Positions 42,843 through 54,300 of a stretch of 64,000 bases of DNA are shown piece by piece. The DNA comes from CAZPXH01 sp964591085 (GTDB lineage: Bacteria; Spirochaetota; Spirochaetia; DSM-27196; CAZPXH01): contig CAZPXH010000002.1 in the NCBI GenBank assembly GCA_964591085.1, forward strand, positions 178,352 to 242,351, in the 5' to 3' direction. The stretch's first letter is position 1. The number at the start of each line of letters is the position of its first letter. The notes under the pieces were generated by a model. That model saw only the letters and a list, made by a program, of their open reading frames with translations, had not been told where the DNA came from and did not search any database. A program made the translations under genes and the position numbers.

Positions 42843-42871
42843 TTGAGAGAGGAGCGCGGGGGCGATAGTAT
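42843..42871 (+). promoter_or_regulatory. Sigma-70-type promoter of the TM2 gene
   Basis: TTGAGA (42843-42848), 17-bp spacer, TAGTAT (42866-42871). The expected start near 42878 gives a ~35-nt leader holding AAGGAG before the GTG at 42914. Confidence 0.5.
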
Positions 42872-42913
42872 TTGGGTGCGGAATTTGAAGCCAATACTGA
42901 AGGAGCAGTGCCG

Positions 42914-43426
42914 GTGAAGTCTCTGCAGACCGCCTACATCCTCTGGGCCGGCAGCATCATGGGCTTTGCCGGACTGCACCACTTCTATCTCGGGAGACCG
43001 CTCCGCGGCTTGCTGTGGCTGATGACCTGGGGCCTCGGAGGCATCGGGACGATCTATGACGCCCTCACCATGGAGCGGCAGGTCCGCCGCGCGCGGCTGG
43101 AAGAGCGGATCCACCGGCAGATTGACCGCGGTGAGCCGGATGACTACGAGATGCGCCGGGAGCGGCTGGAGCACCAGCAGCGCCGCCAGATCTCCAACAT
43201 GGAGCAGGCAGTCCTCCGCAGCGCGCAGAAGAACGGCGGGATCACCACCCCAAGCGAGGTGGCCATAACAAGTGGCGCCCCGGTGGACCAGGCCAAGGCA
43301 AAGCTGGACGAGATGGTGGAGAAGGGAATCGCCGAGCTCCGCGTTCGCCGGACCGGCAGCCTGGTTTACGTGATCAACGATCTCATTACCCCAGAGGCCC
43401 TGGACCAGCTGGAAAGCCTCTACTGA
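42914..43426 (+). CDS. TM2-domain membrane protein
   Basis: A 170-residue protein. The N-terminal ~55 residues are a TM2 domain: two membrane spans with TAYILWAGSIMGFAGLHHFYLGR and LLWLMTWGLGGIGTIYDALTM. The rest is charged and helical (RRARLEERIHRQIDRGE) and ends in a winged-helix-like section (ITTPSEVAITSGAPVDQAKAKLDEMVEKGIAELRV) close to those that follow TM2 in spirochaete proteins. GTG 42914 is chosen because AAGGAG lies 8 nt before it. Function unknown. Confidence 0.8.
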   Translation: MKSLQTAYILWAGSIMGFAGLHHFYLGRPLRGLLWLMTWGLGGIGTIYDALTMERQVRRARLEERIHRQIDRGEPDDYEMRRERLEHQQRRQISNMEQAVLRSAQKNGGITTPSEVAITSGAPVDQAKAKLDEMVEKGIAELRVRRTGSLVYVINDLITPEALDQLESLY

Positions 43427-43519
43427 CGCAGCCCCCGCTTCTTGGATAGATTCTGAGGCCGCGGACACGGGTGTCGATGACCCCGAAACTGCCTGCATTC
43501 ACAGACAGGAACACACGCC

Positions 43520-45319
43520 ATGACAATTGACGAGCTGAGAAGCAAGTACATTCAGTTTTTCACCGGCCGGGACCACGCGGAGATCTCCGGAAGCTCCCTG
43601 GTGCCCCAGAATGACCCCACCGTGCTCTTCACCACCGCGGGCATGCACCCCCTGGTGCCCTACCTCCTGGGCCAGGAGCACCCCGCGGGCACCCGCCTGG
43701 TGGACTACCAGAAGTGTATTCGCACCGGCGACATTGAGGAGGTTGGCGATCCCAGCCACCTCACCTTCTTTGAGATGCTGGGCAACTGGAGCCTGGGTGA
43801 CTACTTCAAGGAAGAGGCCATCCGAATGAGCTGGGACTTCCTGACCAGTCCGCAGTGGCTTGGCCTGGACCCCGCGCGCCTGGCGGTCACGGTGTTTGCC
43901 GGAGACGATGAGGTTCCCGCGGATGAGGAGTCGGCCGAGATCTGGCGGAGCCTGGGCATGCCGGATGATCGCATCTTCTATCTGGGGCGGGAGCACAACT
44001 GGTGGGGTCCCGCCGGACAGACCGGGCCCTGCGGTCCGGACACCGAGATGTTCTATGACACCGGGCGCGGCGGCCCCGACTCCACCCCCGCGGACTCAGA
44101 CGGGCGCTGGCTTGAGATCTGGAACGATGTCTTCATGCAGTACAACAAAACCGCAGACGGCCGCTTTGCGCCGCTGGGGCGTCACTGCGTGGACACCGGC
44201 ATGGGGGTGGAGCGCACCGTTGCCGTGCTGCAGGGCAAGGACACGGTCTATGAGACAGAGGCCTTCACGCCAATTCTGGACGCCCTTCGGGACGCCACCG
44301 GGCACGCCTACGGCGCCGGGACCGAGGACGTGGATCGCAGCCTCCGCATCATCGCGGATCACCTGAGGACGGCAACCTTCATCCTGGGGGACGAGCAGGG
44401 TGTGCTTCCGAGCAACCTGGGTGCCGGATATGTGCTCCGTCGCCTCATCCGCCGGGCAATGCGCCACGGGCGAAAGCTTGGGCTAGAGAAGCCCTTCCTC
44501 GCGGACCCTGCGCGGGTGGTGGTGGAGCGCTACTCCCACGCGTACCCCACGCTCGCCGAGAAGCTTGAGAGCATCGTCTCCGAGCTCACCGCCGAGGAAG
44601 AGCGCTTCCTGGAGACCCTGCGCAAGGGCGAACGCGAGTTTGCAAAGCTCCTCCCGGGCATGCAGAAGAACCCCAAGCGAATCATCCCCGGCCGCATTGC
44701 GTTCCGCCTCTATGACACCTTTGGGTTCCCCATTGAGATGACATCTGAGCTGGCGGCCGAGCACGGAATGAGCGTGGACACCGAGGGCTTTGAGGAAGCC
44801 TTCCGCAAGCACCAGGAAGCATCGCGGAGCGATGAGAAGTCCGTGTTCAAGGGCGGGCTCGCGGACCACTCGGTGATGACCACGCGCCTGCACACCGCAA
44901 CCCACCTCTTGCACCAGGCCCTTCGGGACGTCCTCGGGGATCACGTGGCGCAGAAGGGCAGCAACATCACCGTGCAGCGCCTTCGCTTTGACTTCAGCCA
45001 CCCGGACAGCATGACCCCGGAGCAGCTAACCCAGGTGGAAGAGATCGTGAACCGCCAGATTCAGGCCGACCTCCCGGTTTCCATGAACACCATGACCCTG
45101 GAGGATGCCCGCAAGAGCGGTGCAATCGCCCTCTTTGGGGACAAGTACGATGAGGTCGTGAAGGTCTACTCCATCGGGAACTATTCGCGGGAGGTTTGCG
45201 GCGGTCCGCACGTGGAGCACACCTCGGAACTCGGCCGCTTGCGCATTGTTAAGGAGCAGTCCTCATCCGCGGGTGTCCGCAGGATCAAGGCCGTGCTGGA
45301 ACCCGCCGGCATCGCCTGA
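43520..45319 (+). CDS. alaS: Alanyl-tRNA synthetase, short form without C-Ala domain
   Basis: A 599-residue AlaRS. The class II catalytic core has LVPQNDPTVLFTTAGMHPL, HLTFFEMLGNWSLGDYFK and the motif-3 region GMGVERTVAVLQG; the editing domain has its zinc-ligand motifs HTATHLLHQAL and CGGPHVEHTSELG. The protein ends about 30 residues later, so the ~270-residue C-terminal C-Ala (dimerisation and tRNA elbow contact) domain of typical ~875-residue AlaRS is absent. Short AlaRS is what I recall for treponemes. Starts ATG 43520, single gene. Confidence 0.96.
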   Translation: MTIDELRSKYIQFFTGRDHAEISGSSLVPQNDPTVLFTTAGMHPLVPYLLGQEHPAGTRLVDYQKCIRTGDIEEVGDPSHLTFFEMLGNWSLGDYFKEEAIRMSWDFLTSPQWLGLDPARLAVTVFAGDDEVPADEESAEIWRSLGMPDDRIFYLGREHNWWGPAGQTGPCGPDTEMFYDTGRGGPDSTPADSDGRWLEIWNDVFMQYNKTADGRFAPLGRHCVDTGMGVERTVAVLQGKDTVYETEAFTPILDALRDATGHAYGAGTEDVDRSLRIIADHLRTATFILGDEQGVLPSNLGAGYVLRRLIRRAMRHGRKLGLEKPFLADPARVVVERYSHAYPTLAEKLESIVSELTAEEERFLETLRKGEREFAKLLPGMQKNPKRIIPGRIAFRLYDTFGFPIEMTSELAAEHGMSVDTEGFEEAFRKHQEASRSDEKSVFKGGLADHSVMTTRLHTATHLLHQALRDVLGDHVAQKGSNITVQRLRFDFSHPDSMTPEQLTQVEEIVNRQIQADLPVSMNTMTLEDARKSGAIALFGDKYDEVVKVYSIGNYSREVCGGPHVEHTSELGRLRIVKEQSSSAGVRRIKAVLEPAGIA

Positions 45320-45402
45320 CCGCGCCGCTGCTTGAGCGACGCGCCGTCTGCGCTCGTTATGCCTGCCCTCGGGCTTTGCGACTCGGGCCTCGAATCCGTT
45401 CC

Positions 45403-45723
45403 TCAGTCTTCCTTCATCATCTTGCGGATGAGGATTGCCATGCGCTTCGAGAGCTGTTCAACCCGCTTCCGGTCCGGCGCAAGCCAGAACATCCGGTAGG
45501 CCTCAAAAGGCCGGCCGGCGGCAAGCAGCTTCTCTCCCAGGCGGATCAGTCCGTCGGAGTACCCAAGGGTGAGGTAGATCCGGCCGGCCTCATCCAGCCG
45601 CCCGGCGTTGAACAGCTCGTTGGCCTTGCGGATGAGCTGGCTCTTGTGCTGCCCGGAGATTGCCGGCGCCTGCGGCCGGGTGGTTCGGATGAAGCCTTCC
45701 TTGGGCAGGTCCGGCCGCGTCAT
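45403..45723 (-). CDS. Small conserved spirochaete-type protein (TPR-like helices)
   Basis: A 106-residue soluble protein. The central region KANELFNAGRLDEAGRIYLTLGYSDGLIRLGE and GRPFEAYRMFWLAPDRKRVEQL looks like a pair of TPR-like helical hairpins. I recall similar ~110-residue proteins in treponemes, with no known function. The start overlaps the hisB stop by 4 bp, making it the last gene of the minus-strand his operon. Confidence 0.75.
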   Translation of the reverse strand: MTRPDLPKEGFIRTTRPQAPAISGQHKSQLIRKANELFNAGRLDEAGRIYLTLGYSDGLIRLGEKLLAAGRPFEAYRMFWLAPDRKRVEQLSKRMAILIRKMMKED

Positions 45724-46298
45724 TCAATGCGCCCCTTGGTGGAGGCCGTCTGGCGACCGGGTACCGGCGCGTAGGCGGCAGCAATCGCCTTTCCCAGCGC
45801 CTTGAACCCCGCCTCCACCGCGTGGTGGGCGTTTTCCCCATGGCGCTCCACGCAGTGCACGGATATCCGCGCGCCGTCTGCCAGTCCTGCCCAGAACTCC
45901 CGGAAGACTCCGGCAGAAAGCGTTCCGATGAGCTGCTCGGGCGACACGGGCCGGTAGACAAAGGTTGAGCGCCCGCACACGTCAATGCTGACCTCGGCCA
46001 GGGCCTCGTCCATGGGGATGACCGCGTGCCCAAAGCGCGCGATTCCTGCGGACTGCAGCTGGTGCGCTCGCAATGCCTGCCCAAGCACAATGCCGCAGTC
46101 CTCAATCAGGTGGTGGGGATCCACTTCTACATCGCCGTGCGCCGCCACCCGCACGCTGAACCCGCCGTGGGTTGCCATGGCGGTGAGCATGTGGCCGAGG
46201 AAGGGGAGATTGGTCTCCACCTGAGCCGGCTCGCTCCGCCCCAGGTCCAGGCTCAAATCAATGCGGGTCTCTTTGGTGTGTCTGCTGATCTCTTGCAT
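45720..46298 (-). CDS. hisB: Imidazoleglycerol-phosphate dehydratase
   Basis: A 192-residue monofunctional HisB. Mn-binding histidine motifs are visible: DPHHLIEDCGIVLGQAL and HGENAHHAVEAGFKALGKA; the FLGHMLTAMATHGGFS opening also matches. It catalyses step six of histidine synthesis. No phosphatase domain. A GAGGA site precedes the ATG. About 80 bp separate it from hisG. Confidence 0.95.
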   Translation of the reverse strand: MQEISRHTKETRIDLSLDLGRSEPAQVETNLPFLGHMLTAMATHGGFSVRVAAHGDVEVDPHHLIEDCGIVLGQALRAHQLQSAGIARFGHAVIPMDEALAEVSIDVCGRSTFVYRPVSPEQLIGTLSAGVFREFWAGLADGARISVHCVERHGENAHHAVEAGFKALGKAIAAAYAPVPGRQTASTKGRIE

Positions 46299-46377
46299 GC
46301 TCGGTGTTCCTCTGCGGGGTGCTACCAGGAGTATCGGCCTGGTCCAGGGTACGGCTGCACTGATGCGGCTGCCCTGC

Positions 46378-47007
46378 TCAGGTCATGGCGGAGCGAATGG
46401 AATCCAGGAGCTCCTCCACCGCAGAGTGATGGTACTTATAGAGTGCGGGATTTGCGATGAGGTGCACGCGGATCTCCGCGAGTGTGCGGTGTTCAACCAG
46501 GCTGTGTGCCCGCAGGGTGTTGCCCGTTTCCACCAGGTCCACGGTAAGCGGGGCCAGACCCAGAACCGGCGCAAGCTCCACGGATCCGCCAAGGCGAATG
46601 ACCGTGGCCTCCGTTCCCACGCTGTCCAGCCAGGCGCGGGTGAAGCGGACAAACTTGGTGGCGATCCGGAGCTCGTTCCCGGAAGCAAGCAGGCTTTGCA
46701 GGTCCGGCTCCGGATACCCGCAGACTGACATCCGGGTTCCGCCAAAGGGCAGCGCCAGGAGGCGAACCAGCTCGTGCCCGCTTTCGGCAAGCACGTCATC
46801 CCCGCAGATTCCCAGGGCCGCAACCCCGTGGGCTACGTACTCGGCCAGATCGCTGTTCTTCACCAGGAGCGCACGAAGCCGTCCATCCGGAGTCTCCGCA
46901 ACCAGCTGCCGGTCTCCCCATTCCAGGCGGAAACCCGCAGATGCCAGCAGATCCGCGGCGTCATCCGCAAGGCGGCCCTTGGGCAATGCGATGGTAAGGC
47001 GGCTCAC
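46378..47007 (-). CDS. hisG: ATP phosphoribosyltransferase, short form
   Basis: A 209-residue HisG_S, first enzyme of histidine synthesis: starts LTIALPKGRLADDAADLL, with DDVLAESGHELVRLLALPFGGTRMSV and the PRPP-binding DLVETGNTLRAHSL. It lacks the C-terminal ACT-like feedback domain of the ~290-residue form, and so needs HisZ, encoded directly upstream with a 4-bp overlap. Confidence 0.96.
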   Translation of the reverse strand: MSRLTIALPKGRLADDAADLLASAGFRLEWGDRQLVAETPDGRLRALLVKNSDLAEYVAHGVAALGICGDDVLAESGHELVRLLALPFGGTRMSVCGYPEPDLQSLLASGNELRIATKFVRFTRAWLDSVGTEATVIRLGGSVELAPVLGLAPLTVDLVETGNTLRAHSLVEHRTLAEIRVHLIANPALYKYHHSAVEELLDSIRSAMT

Positions 47008-48107
47008 AGGCGAACCCTCCGGCCCGCACTCCGGGCCTCCCCTGCCCGGCGGTAGCGCTCCGGAAAGTCAGCGGATCGATCCGTTCCGGGCAGCTCACTT
47101 GCGCCGTACGGGTCATCAACCGCGCCATCCTTTGGAGCGGGCTGCCCACTTGCGGCTCTCACCGGGGCGCCGGCCTGCAGGAGCTGGCCCGCCGTCATGG
47201 ACCAGCCTGTTGCAACCCGGTCGCTGCCAAACAGACCGAGCAGTCCGTTGTATCGCCCGCCACCGCCGATTGCCTGCGAGTTGCCCGGTCCGTAGATCCG
47301 GAAACTGATTCCGCTGTGGTAGCTCCGGGATCCGAGTTCGGAGCTGTCCAGCCGGACCGGCACCGGGCTGAGGTCTGCGCATACGGAAAGTACTCGCGCC
47401 AGTTCCTCAAGGACTCCGTGCAGGGATTCCCCGGCAGCGGCTGCCTGCTCACGAAACCAGCCGATCGCTGATGCAGAACCCGCATCCGAGATCCGACGGA
47501 ATCGATTGGTGCTCGCCGGGTTCAAGCCACCGTCGGTCAGCATGGTGCGGACAGCTTCCCAGTCCCGCTGCAGGACCGCGCGGCGCACCGGCTCCTGCAG
47601 GACGGCGGGAAGGTCGGCCAGCAGGCCCGCGGAGCCCACGTGAATCACCGTCTCCCGCAGGCCCAGGGACGCAAGGTACTCGGCGGCAAGGAGGATCACT
47701 TCCAGGTCCGCATCCAGATCCGGATCTCCAATGAGCTCAACCCCAAGCTGGTAGGCTTCGTCACCTGCCAGGCTTTCCGAATCCGCACGCCGGAGAATGG
47801 GCTCCGCGTACCAGGCTCGGGTCGGCGCTGCGTCGGAGTCCGCGGGGACCGCCGCAAGCTGCCGGGCGGCAAAGAGGGTGACGTCACTGCGTAAGAGCAT
47901 GGTCCGTCCGGATGCGTCTATCATCCGGTAGGCACGATGTTCCAGATCCTCTGCCGCTACCGCGGCAAAGGCATCTTCCGGCTCTGCAAGGGGAGTGGTA
48001 ATCCTGTCGTATCCCCAGGACCAGGTCAGGTCTGCCATCCGGCGGATACACTGATCCAGGCGCACCGCCCGCGGGGCACGGGGAGACGGCATGGTGGATT
48101 CCCGCAT
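47004..48107 (-). CDS. hisZ: ATP phosphoribosyltransferase regulatory subunit HisZ
   Basis: A 367-residue HisRS paralogue. Class II motifs are recognisable (YDRITTPLAEPEDAFAA; MLLRSDVTLFAARQLA; RAWYAEPILRRADSES; EAYQLGVELIGDPDLDADLEVI), while a full HisRS anticodon domain is missing. It forms a hetero-octamer with HisG_S and gives histidine feedback control. ATG 48107; ATG 48092 is an alternative. The last ~60 residues are low-complexity. A TATGCT at 48114-48119 ends 6 nt before the start. Confidence 0.93.
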   Translation of the reverse strand: MRESTMPSPRAPRAVRLDQCIRRMADLTWSWGYDRITTPLAEPEDAFAAVAAEDLEHRAYRMIDASGRTMLLRSDVTLFAARQLAAVPADSDAAPTRAWYAEPILRRADSESLAGDEAYQLGVELIGDPDLDADLEVILLAAEYLASLGLRETVIHVGSAGLLADLPAVLQEPVRRAVLQRDWEAVRTMLTDGGLNPASTNRFRRISDAGSASAIGWFREQAAAAGESLHGVLEELARVLSVCADLSPVPVRLDSSELGSRSYHSGISFRIYGPGNSQAIGGGGRYNGLLGLFGSDRVATGWSMTAGQLLQAGAPVRAASGQPAPKDGAVDDPYGASELPGTDRSADFPERYRRAGEARSAGRRVRL

Positions 48108-48113
48108 TCCAGA

Positions 48114-48119
48114 AGCATA
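48114..48119 (-). promoter_or_regulatory. Possible -10 element of hisZGB, leaderless layout
   Basis: Minus-strand TATGCT ends 6 nt before the hisZ ATG at 48107. No good -35 was found at 17 bp (TAGAGC is the best). It would allow a leaderless his transcript independent of rsmD. Confidence 0.3.
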
Positions 48120-48139
48120 TCAGGCGCGGGGATCGGGCT

Positions 48140-48685
48140 CTACCGGTCCCGCACAAACCATAGCAGGCGGGAGCCGCCAAAGCGCTGGTCATGGTCCAGG
48201 GAGAAGCCGGGAGGTGGGGAGATGCTCTCCCGGCCGGGAAGGTGCAGGAGGACCGTAGCCCCTGCCTCGGCGGAGAGCGCCGGGGCGCGGCACAGGCGGA
48301 CAAGCAGATCCTGGCGGTGGAGGTAGGGAAAGGGTGGGTCCAGCCAGACTACCCTCCATCCGCCGCGATCCCTTGCCGCCCAGGTCTCTACCGGCATCAT
48401 GCGGACCTGTGCCGCCTCCATCCCCGCGAGCTCCAGGTTGGCCAGGAGCACCGCCTTCTTCCCGCGATCGCGTTCCACCAGGCAGATCGGTCCGGCGCCA
48501 CGGGAAAACGCCTCGATTCCAACCACGCCGGACCCGGCAAAGCAGTCGGCAAAGCTTCCCGCCAGCATTCCCAGCGCTTCCATTCGGGCAAAGGCGCTTT
48601 CCCGCATCCGGTCCATTGCCGGGCGGATGATTCCAGGCGGTGTCTTCACCTGCAGGCCGGCCAGCCTACCCCCTGTTACCCGCAT
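48140..48685 (-). CDS. rsmD: 16S rRNA (guanine-966-N2)-methyltransferase
   Basis: A 181-residue RsmD: MRVTGGRLAGLQVKTPPG, TRP-like IRPAMDRMRESAFARM, SAM-binding FADCFAGSGVVGIEAFSRGA and the catalytic LDPPFPY (DPPY-type). It methylates G966 of 16S rRNA. ATG 48685 gives the family start; the longer frame runs into recG. It follows the recG stop by one base. Confidence 0.93.
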   Translation of the reverse strand: MRVTGGRLAGLQVKTPPGIIRPAMDRMRESAFARMEALGMLAGSFADCFAGSGVVGIEAFSRGAGPICLVERDRGKKAVLLANLELAGMEAAQVRMMPVETWAARDRGGWRVVWLDPPFPYLHRQDLLVRLCRAPALSAEAGATVLLHLPGRESISPPPGFSLDHDQRFGGSRLLWFVRDR

Positions 48686-48686
48686 C

Positions 48687-50747
<2,061 letters not shown>

Positions 50748-50760
50748 CAGCGCGCTGTTC

Positions 50761-51351
50761 TCAGAAGGGCAGGCCCGCGAGCATCGGCACAAGCAGGCCG
50801 GAGACCAGCAGGCTTCCGCCCAACCAGCCGGCAAAGGCCAGCCCGCCGAAGATAGCGAGGTTGTAGCCGTACTGCAGGTCCTGCTTTGGCATAATACGGG
50901 TTACCACCCGCCGGCTGGGGTTGTAGAGCATCTGATCCAGGAAGCCCCAGGCCTGGTGGTTGGACTCCGGTGCCATCACAAGCCCGATACCCCGGACAAT
51001 GCTTGCAAGCACCAGGAGGCCGAGGAAGAAGCGCACCGCAACCCAGATGAGGCTGAGGGCGATCGCCAGGACTATCCCCACGGTAATCGTCTGCCGGATC
51101 AGCAGCTGCCCCGCCAGCTCGGCTACAAAGATCAGGGCAAGGGAGGCCAGCAGCACCGAGAGGTCCAGGGGCCCGATCCGTACCGGCAGCCGTGTACGGA
51201 AAAAGTTGAGGTAGGGATCCGTGACCTCCTGCAGCAGTTCCCCGGCGCGGCCAAGGTCAATGCCTGTCATCCAGGTCATCAGGACCCGGAGAAAGATCAG
51301 CAGCAGGTAGGTGTAGATGACGGCCCGAAGGACCTGAAGAACAACAATCAT
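50761..51351 (-). CDS. YggT-family membrane protein
   Basis: A 196-residue protein with about four membrane spans and two YGGT-type halves: VIYTYLLLIFLRVLMTWM followed by LLQEVTDPYLNFFRTRLP, a hallmark of the family (TDP-x-L). The role is not established; relatives are linked to osmotic or ion homeostasis and to cell division. It overlaps dnaE by 4 bp and precedes recG by 13 bp. Confidence 0.85.
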   Translation of the reverse strand: MIVVLQVLRAVIYTYLLLIFLRVLMTWMTGIDLGRAGELLQEVTDPYLNFFRTRLPVRIGPLDLSVLLASLALIFVAELAGQLLIRQTITVGIVLAIALSLIWVAVRFFLGLLVLASIVRGIGLVMAPESNHQAWGFLDQMLYNPSRRVVTRIMPKQDLQYGYNLAIFGGLAFAGWLGGSLLVSGLLVPMLAGLPF

Positions 51352-54300
51352 GCAAACTCCTTTGCGGTCTCTGCCTGCGCGGTCCAGCACCCGTCAACGG
51401 CGGGATGCTCCGCTATCTCGCGCAGGCTGGTCTGGCTGGTCGATACCGCCAGCTGATCGTCAACCCGGATGATCCGCTCGCCGCCGTCCGGGTCCGGAAC
51501 GTGGAGCACAAGCCTTGCCGCGCCGTTGTGCCCAAAGAGGAAGGAACGCAGCTCCAGGAGATCGGGCTCGCCAAGGCCGGAAACCAGTCTCAGGTGCAGC
51601 TCATCCGCGTCCCTCAGGCGCAGCTCCTCCGGCGAGCCCATCCACTCTACCACGAACTGCGGCGCGTCCCTCCGAAAATCCAGCTTTCCGCGCACACCGA
51701 CAACCCGATCCGGCTCCCACCACCCCTCCACCACAGCGAGCGCATCGTCAAAGGCGACCAGGTCAATCTCACCGTTGTGGTCCATGATTCTGCCAATGGC
51801 CATTCGCTTGCCGCGGCGAGTGTTCACGAAGCGCGCCTCTAGAAGCATCCCCAGTACCTGGTGGTTGCGCTCCGGAGAGAGCCCGCTCACGTTGGCCAGG
51901 TTCACGCTGGTGGCGCGCTCCGCCATTGTGCGGAATGCATCAAGCGGATGGCCGGTGACGTAGTAGCCGAGGAGCTCTCGTTCGTGGCTCAGGAGTTCCT
52001 GCCGATCAGGGATCTCGTCCTCAGCCAGCGGGAGATCGTCCCATTCCCCGCTTTGGGGCGCGTCAAACAGGCTGCCCTGACCGGCCTGCCGGGCCTCTCT
52101 CTCGTGGCGCGCACGTTCCATGAGGGTCTCCACGTTGCGGTGGAGGACCCCCCGGGGGATATCGGACAGATCATCGAAGGTCCCGGCCAGGATGAGGGTC
52201 TCCAGAGTTCGGCGATTGGCCACGCTGGGGTCCACACGCTCCAGGAAGTCCCGGAGCCCGGTGAACTCGCCGCCGGCAGATCGCTCGGAGATGATGGCTT
52301 CTGCTACCCCCTGCCCGATTCCCTTGATGGCAACAAGCCCGTAGACAATCTCTCCGTCCCGCACGCTGAAGCGGACCCCGCTGCGATTGACTGAAGGGGG
52401 CCGGATCGCGAGGCCCATCCGCCGGGCTTCCTCCAGGTACTCAACAATCTTGTCCGGGTTGGCAATCTCGTTGGTGAGGTTTGCGGCCATGAACTCCGCG
52501 GGGTGGTTTGCCTTCAGGTATGCCGTCTGGTAGGCGAGGACCGAGTAAGCGGCAGCGTGGGACTTGTTGAAGCCGTAGCCGGCAAAGGGTTCCAGGAGGG
52601 TGAAGATGGCGGCCGCTGTCTCCTCCGGGATTCCCTTGGCTGTGGCGCCCTCCAGATATGCGGCGCGCATCCGCTCCATCTCTTCCCGCTTCTTCTTGCC
52701 CATGGCGCGGCGGAGCAAGTCCGCTTGCCCCAGGGAGAAGCCCGCGATGATCTGCACGATCTCCATGACCTGTTCCTGGTACACGATTACCCCGTAGGTC
52801 TCGTCCAGGATCTTCTGCAGGGAGGGGTGGGGGAAGCGTATTGCCTGCCGCCCGAACTTGGAGTCAATGAACTGCGGAATGTTCTCCATGGGCCCGGGCC
52901 GATAGAGCGCGTTGAGGGCAATGAGGTCCTCAATCCGGCTCGGGCGGGCATCCCGGAGAATTCGGCGCATTCCATCGCTCTCAAACTGGAAAACGCAGAT
53001 GCTCTCTCCCTGACCCAGCATTGCAAAGGTTGCCTCGTCATCCTCCGGGATTGTCTCGGTAGAGAAGTCGGGGAGCTTCTCCCTCACCAGCTCCTCCGTG
53101 TTTCGGATGAGGGTCAGGGTCTTCAGTCCCAGGAAGTCCATCTTCACAAGGCCACAGTCTTCCAGCAGGTCCATGCTGTACTGCGTGGATACCGCACCCG
53201 TGCGCGGATCACGGTAGAGCGGCACGTAGCGGGTCAATTGCTCGGCACCAATCACCACCCCCGCAGCGTGGGTGGAAGCATGGCGGTGGAGGCCTTCCAG
53301 CTTCCTCGCCTGATCAATCACCTGTGCCTCGGGTCCGCCCGCCTCCAGCAGGGCCCGGAGCCGTGGCTCTTCTTCCAACGCGTTGACCTTCTTGCCACGC
53401 TGCTCCTCGCTGAGGTCCTGCAGGGTGATCCGGAGATCGTCCGGGATCAGCTTGGCAATGGCATCCGCCTCGCCAAAGGACAGATCCAGCGCGCGTGCAA
53501 CATCCCGGATTGCGGCCTTGGGCTTGAGCACGGCAAAGGTGATGATCTGGCTGACGCGCTCCTCGCCGTACTTGCGGGTGACGTAGTCAATCACCTCTCC
53601 GCGGCGTTCAAAGCAGAAGTCAATGTCAAAGTCCGGCATGCTCACCCGCTCGGGGTTGAGGAGCCGCTCAAACAGCAGGTCAAAGCGCAAGGGATCGATG
53701 TTGGTGATGCGCAGCGCGTAGGCCACCAGCGAGCCAGCACCACTTCCCCGGCCCGGTCCAACCGGAATATCACGGGAGCGCGCAAAGGCAATGAAGTCCC
53801 ACACAATAAGGAAGTAGCCAGTGAAACCCATGCCGATGATGGTCTCTAGCTCATACTCAAGCCGCTCAGATGCCACGCTACTCACCGGCGAGTAGCGCTC
53901 ACGCAGACCTTCCCGCGCAAGGTGGCGGAGGTAGTCATCCGCAGAGGCAAAGCCCTCGGGGATCTCGTACTCCGGAAGCATGGGGCCCGGCAGCTTCAGG
54001 GAGAACGTGCAGCGCTCCGCGATGTCCAAGCTCGCCCGTAGCGAGTGGGGGACCTCCGCGAATCGCGTGGTCATTTCTTCCGCGGATTTCAGGTAGAACT
54101 CGTTGGTGCTGAAGCGGAATCGATTCGGATCCGCCTTGGACTTCTGTCCGCCGATTGCCAGCAGGGTATCGTGCGCGTCGGCGTCTTGCTGGCGGACATA
54201 CCAGGTCTCATTGGTGGCTACCGTCCCGATTCCCATGCCCGGCGCCATGTCAAGGAGCGCGCGGTTGACCGTGAGCTCCTCCGGCAAGCCATGGTTCTGC

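Noticed and set aside
42317..42868. A 183-codon open frame on the plus strand
   Set aside because: It overlaps the end of the acyltransferase gene, runs antisense through tRNA-Phe and shows no domain or ribosome site.
45320..45402. A gene or terminator between alaS and the small minus-strand gene
   Set aside because: Only 83 bp; no stem with a U-tract and no open frame could be supported.
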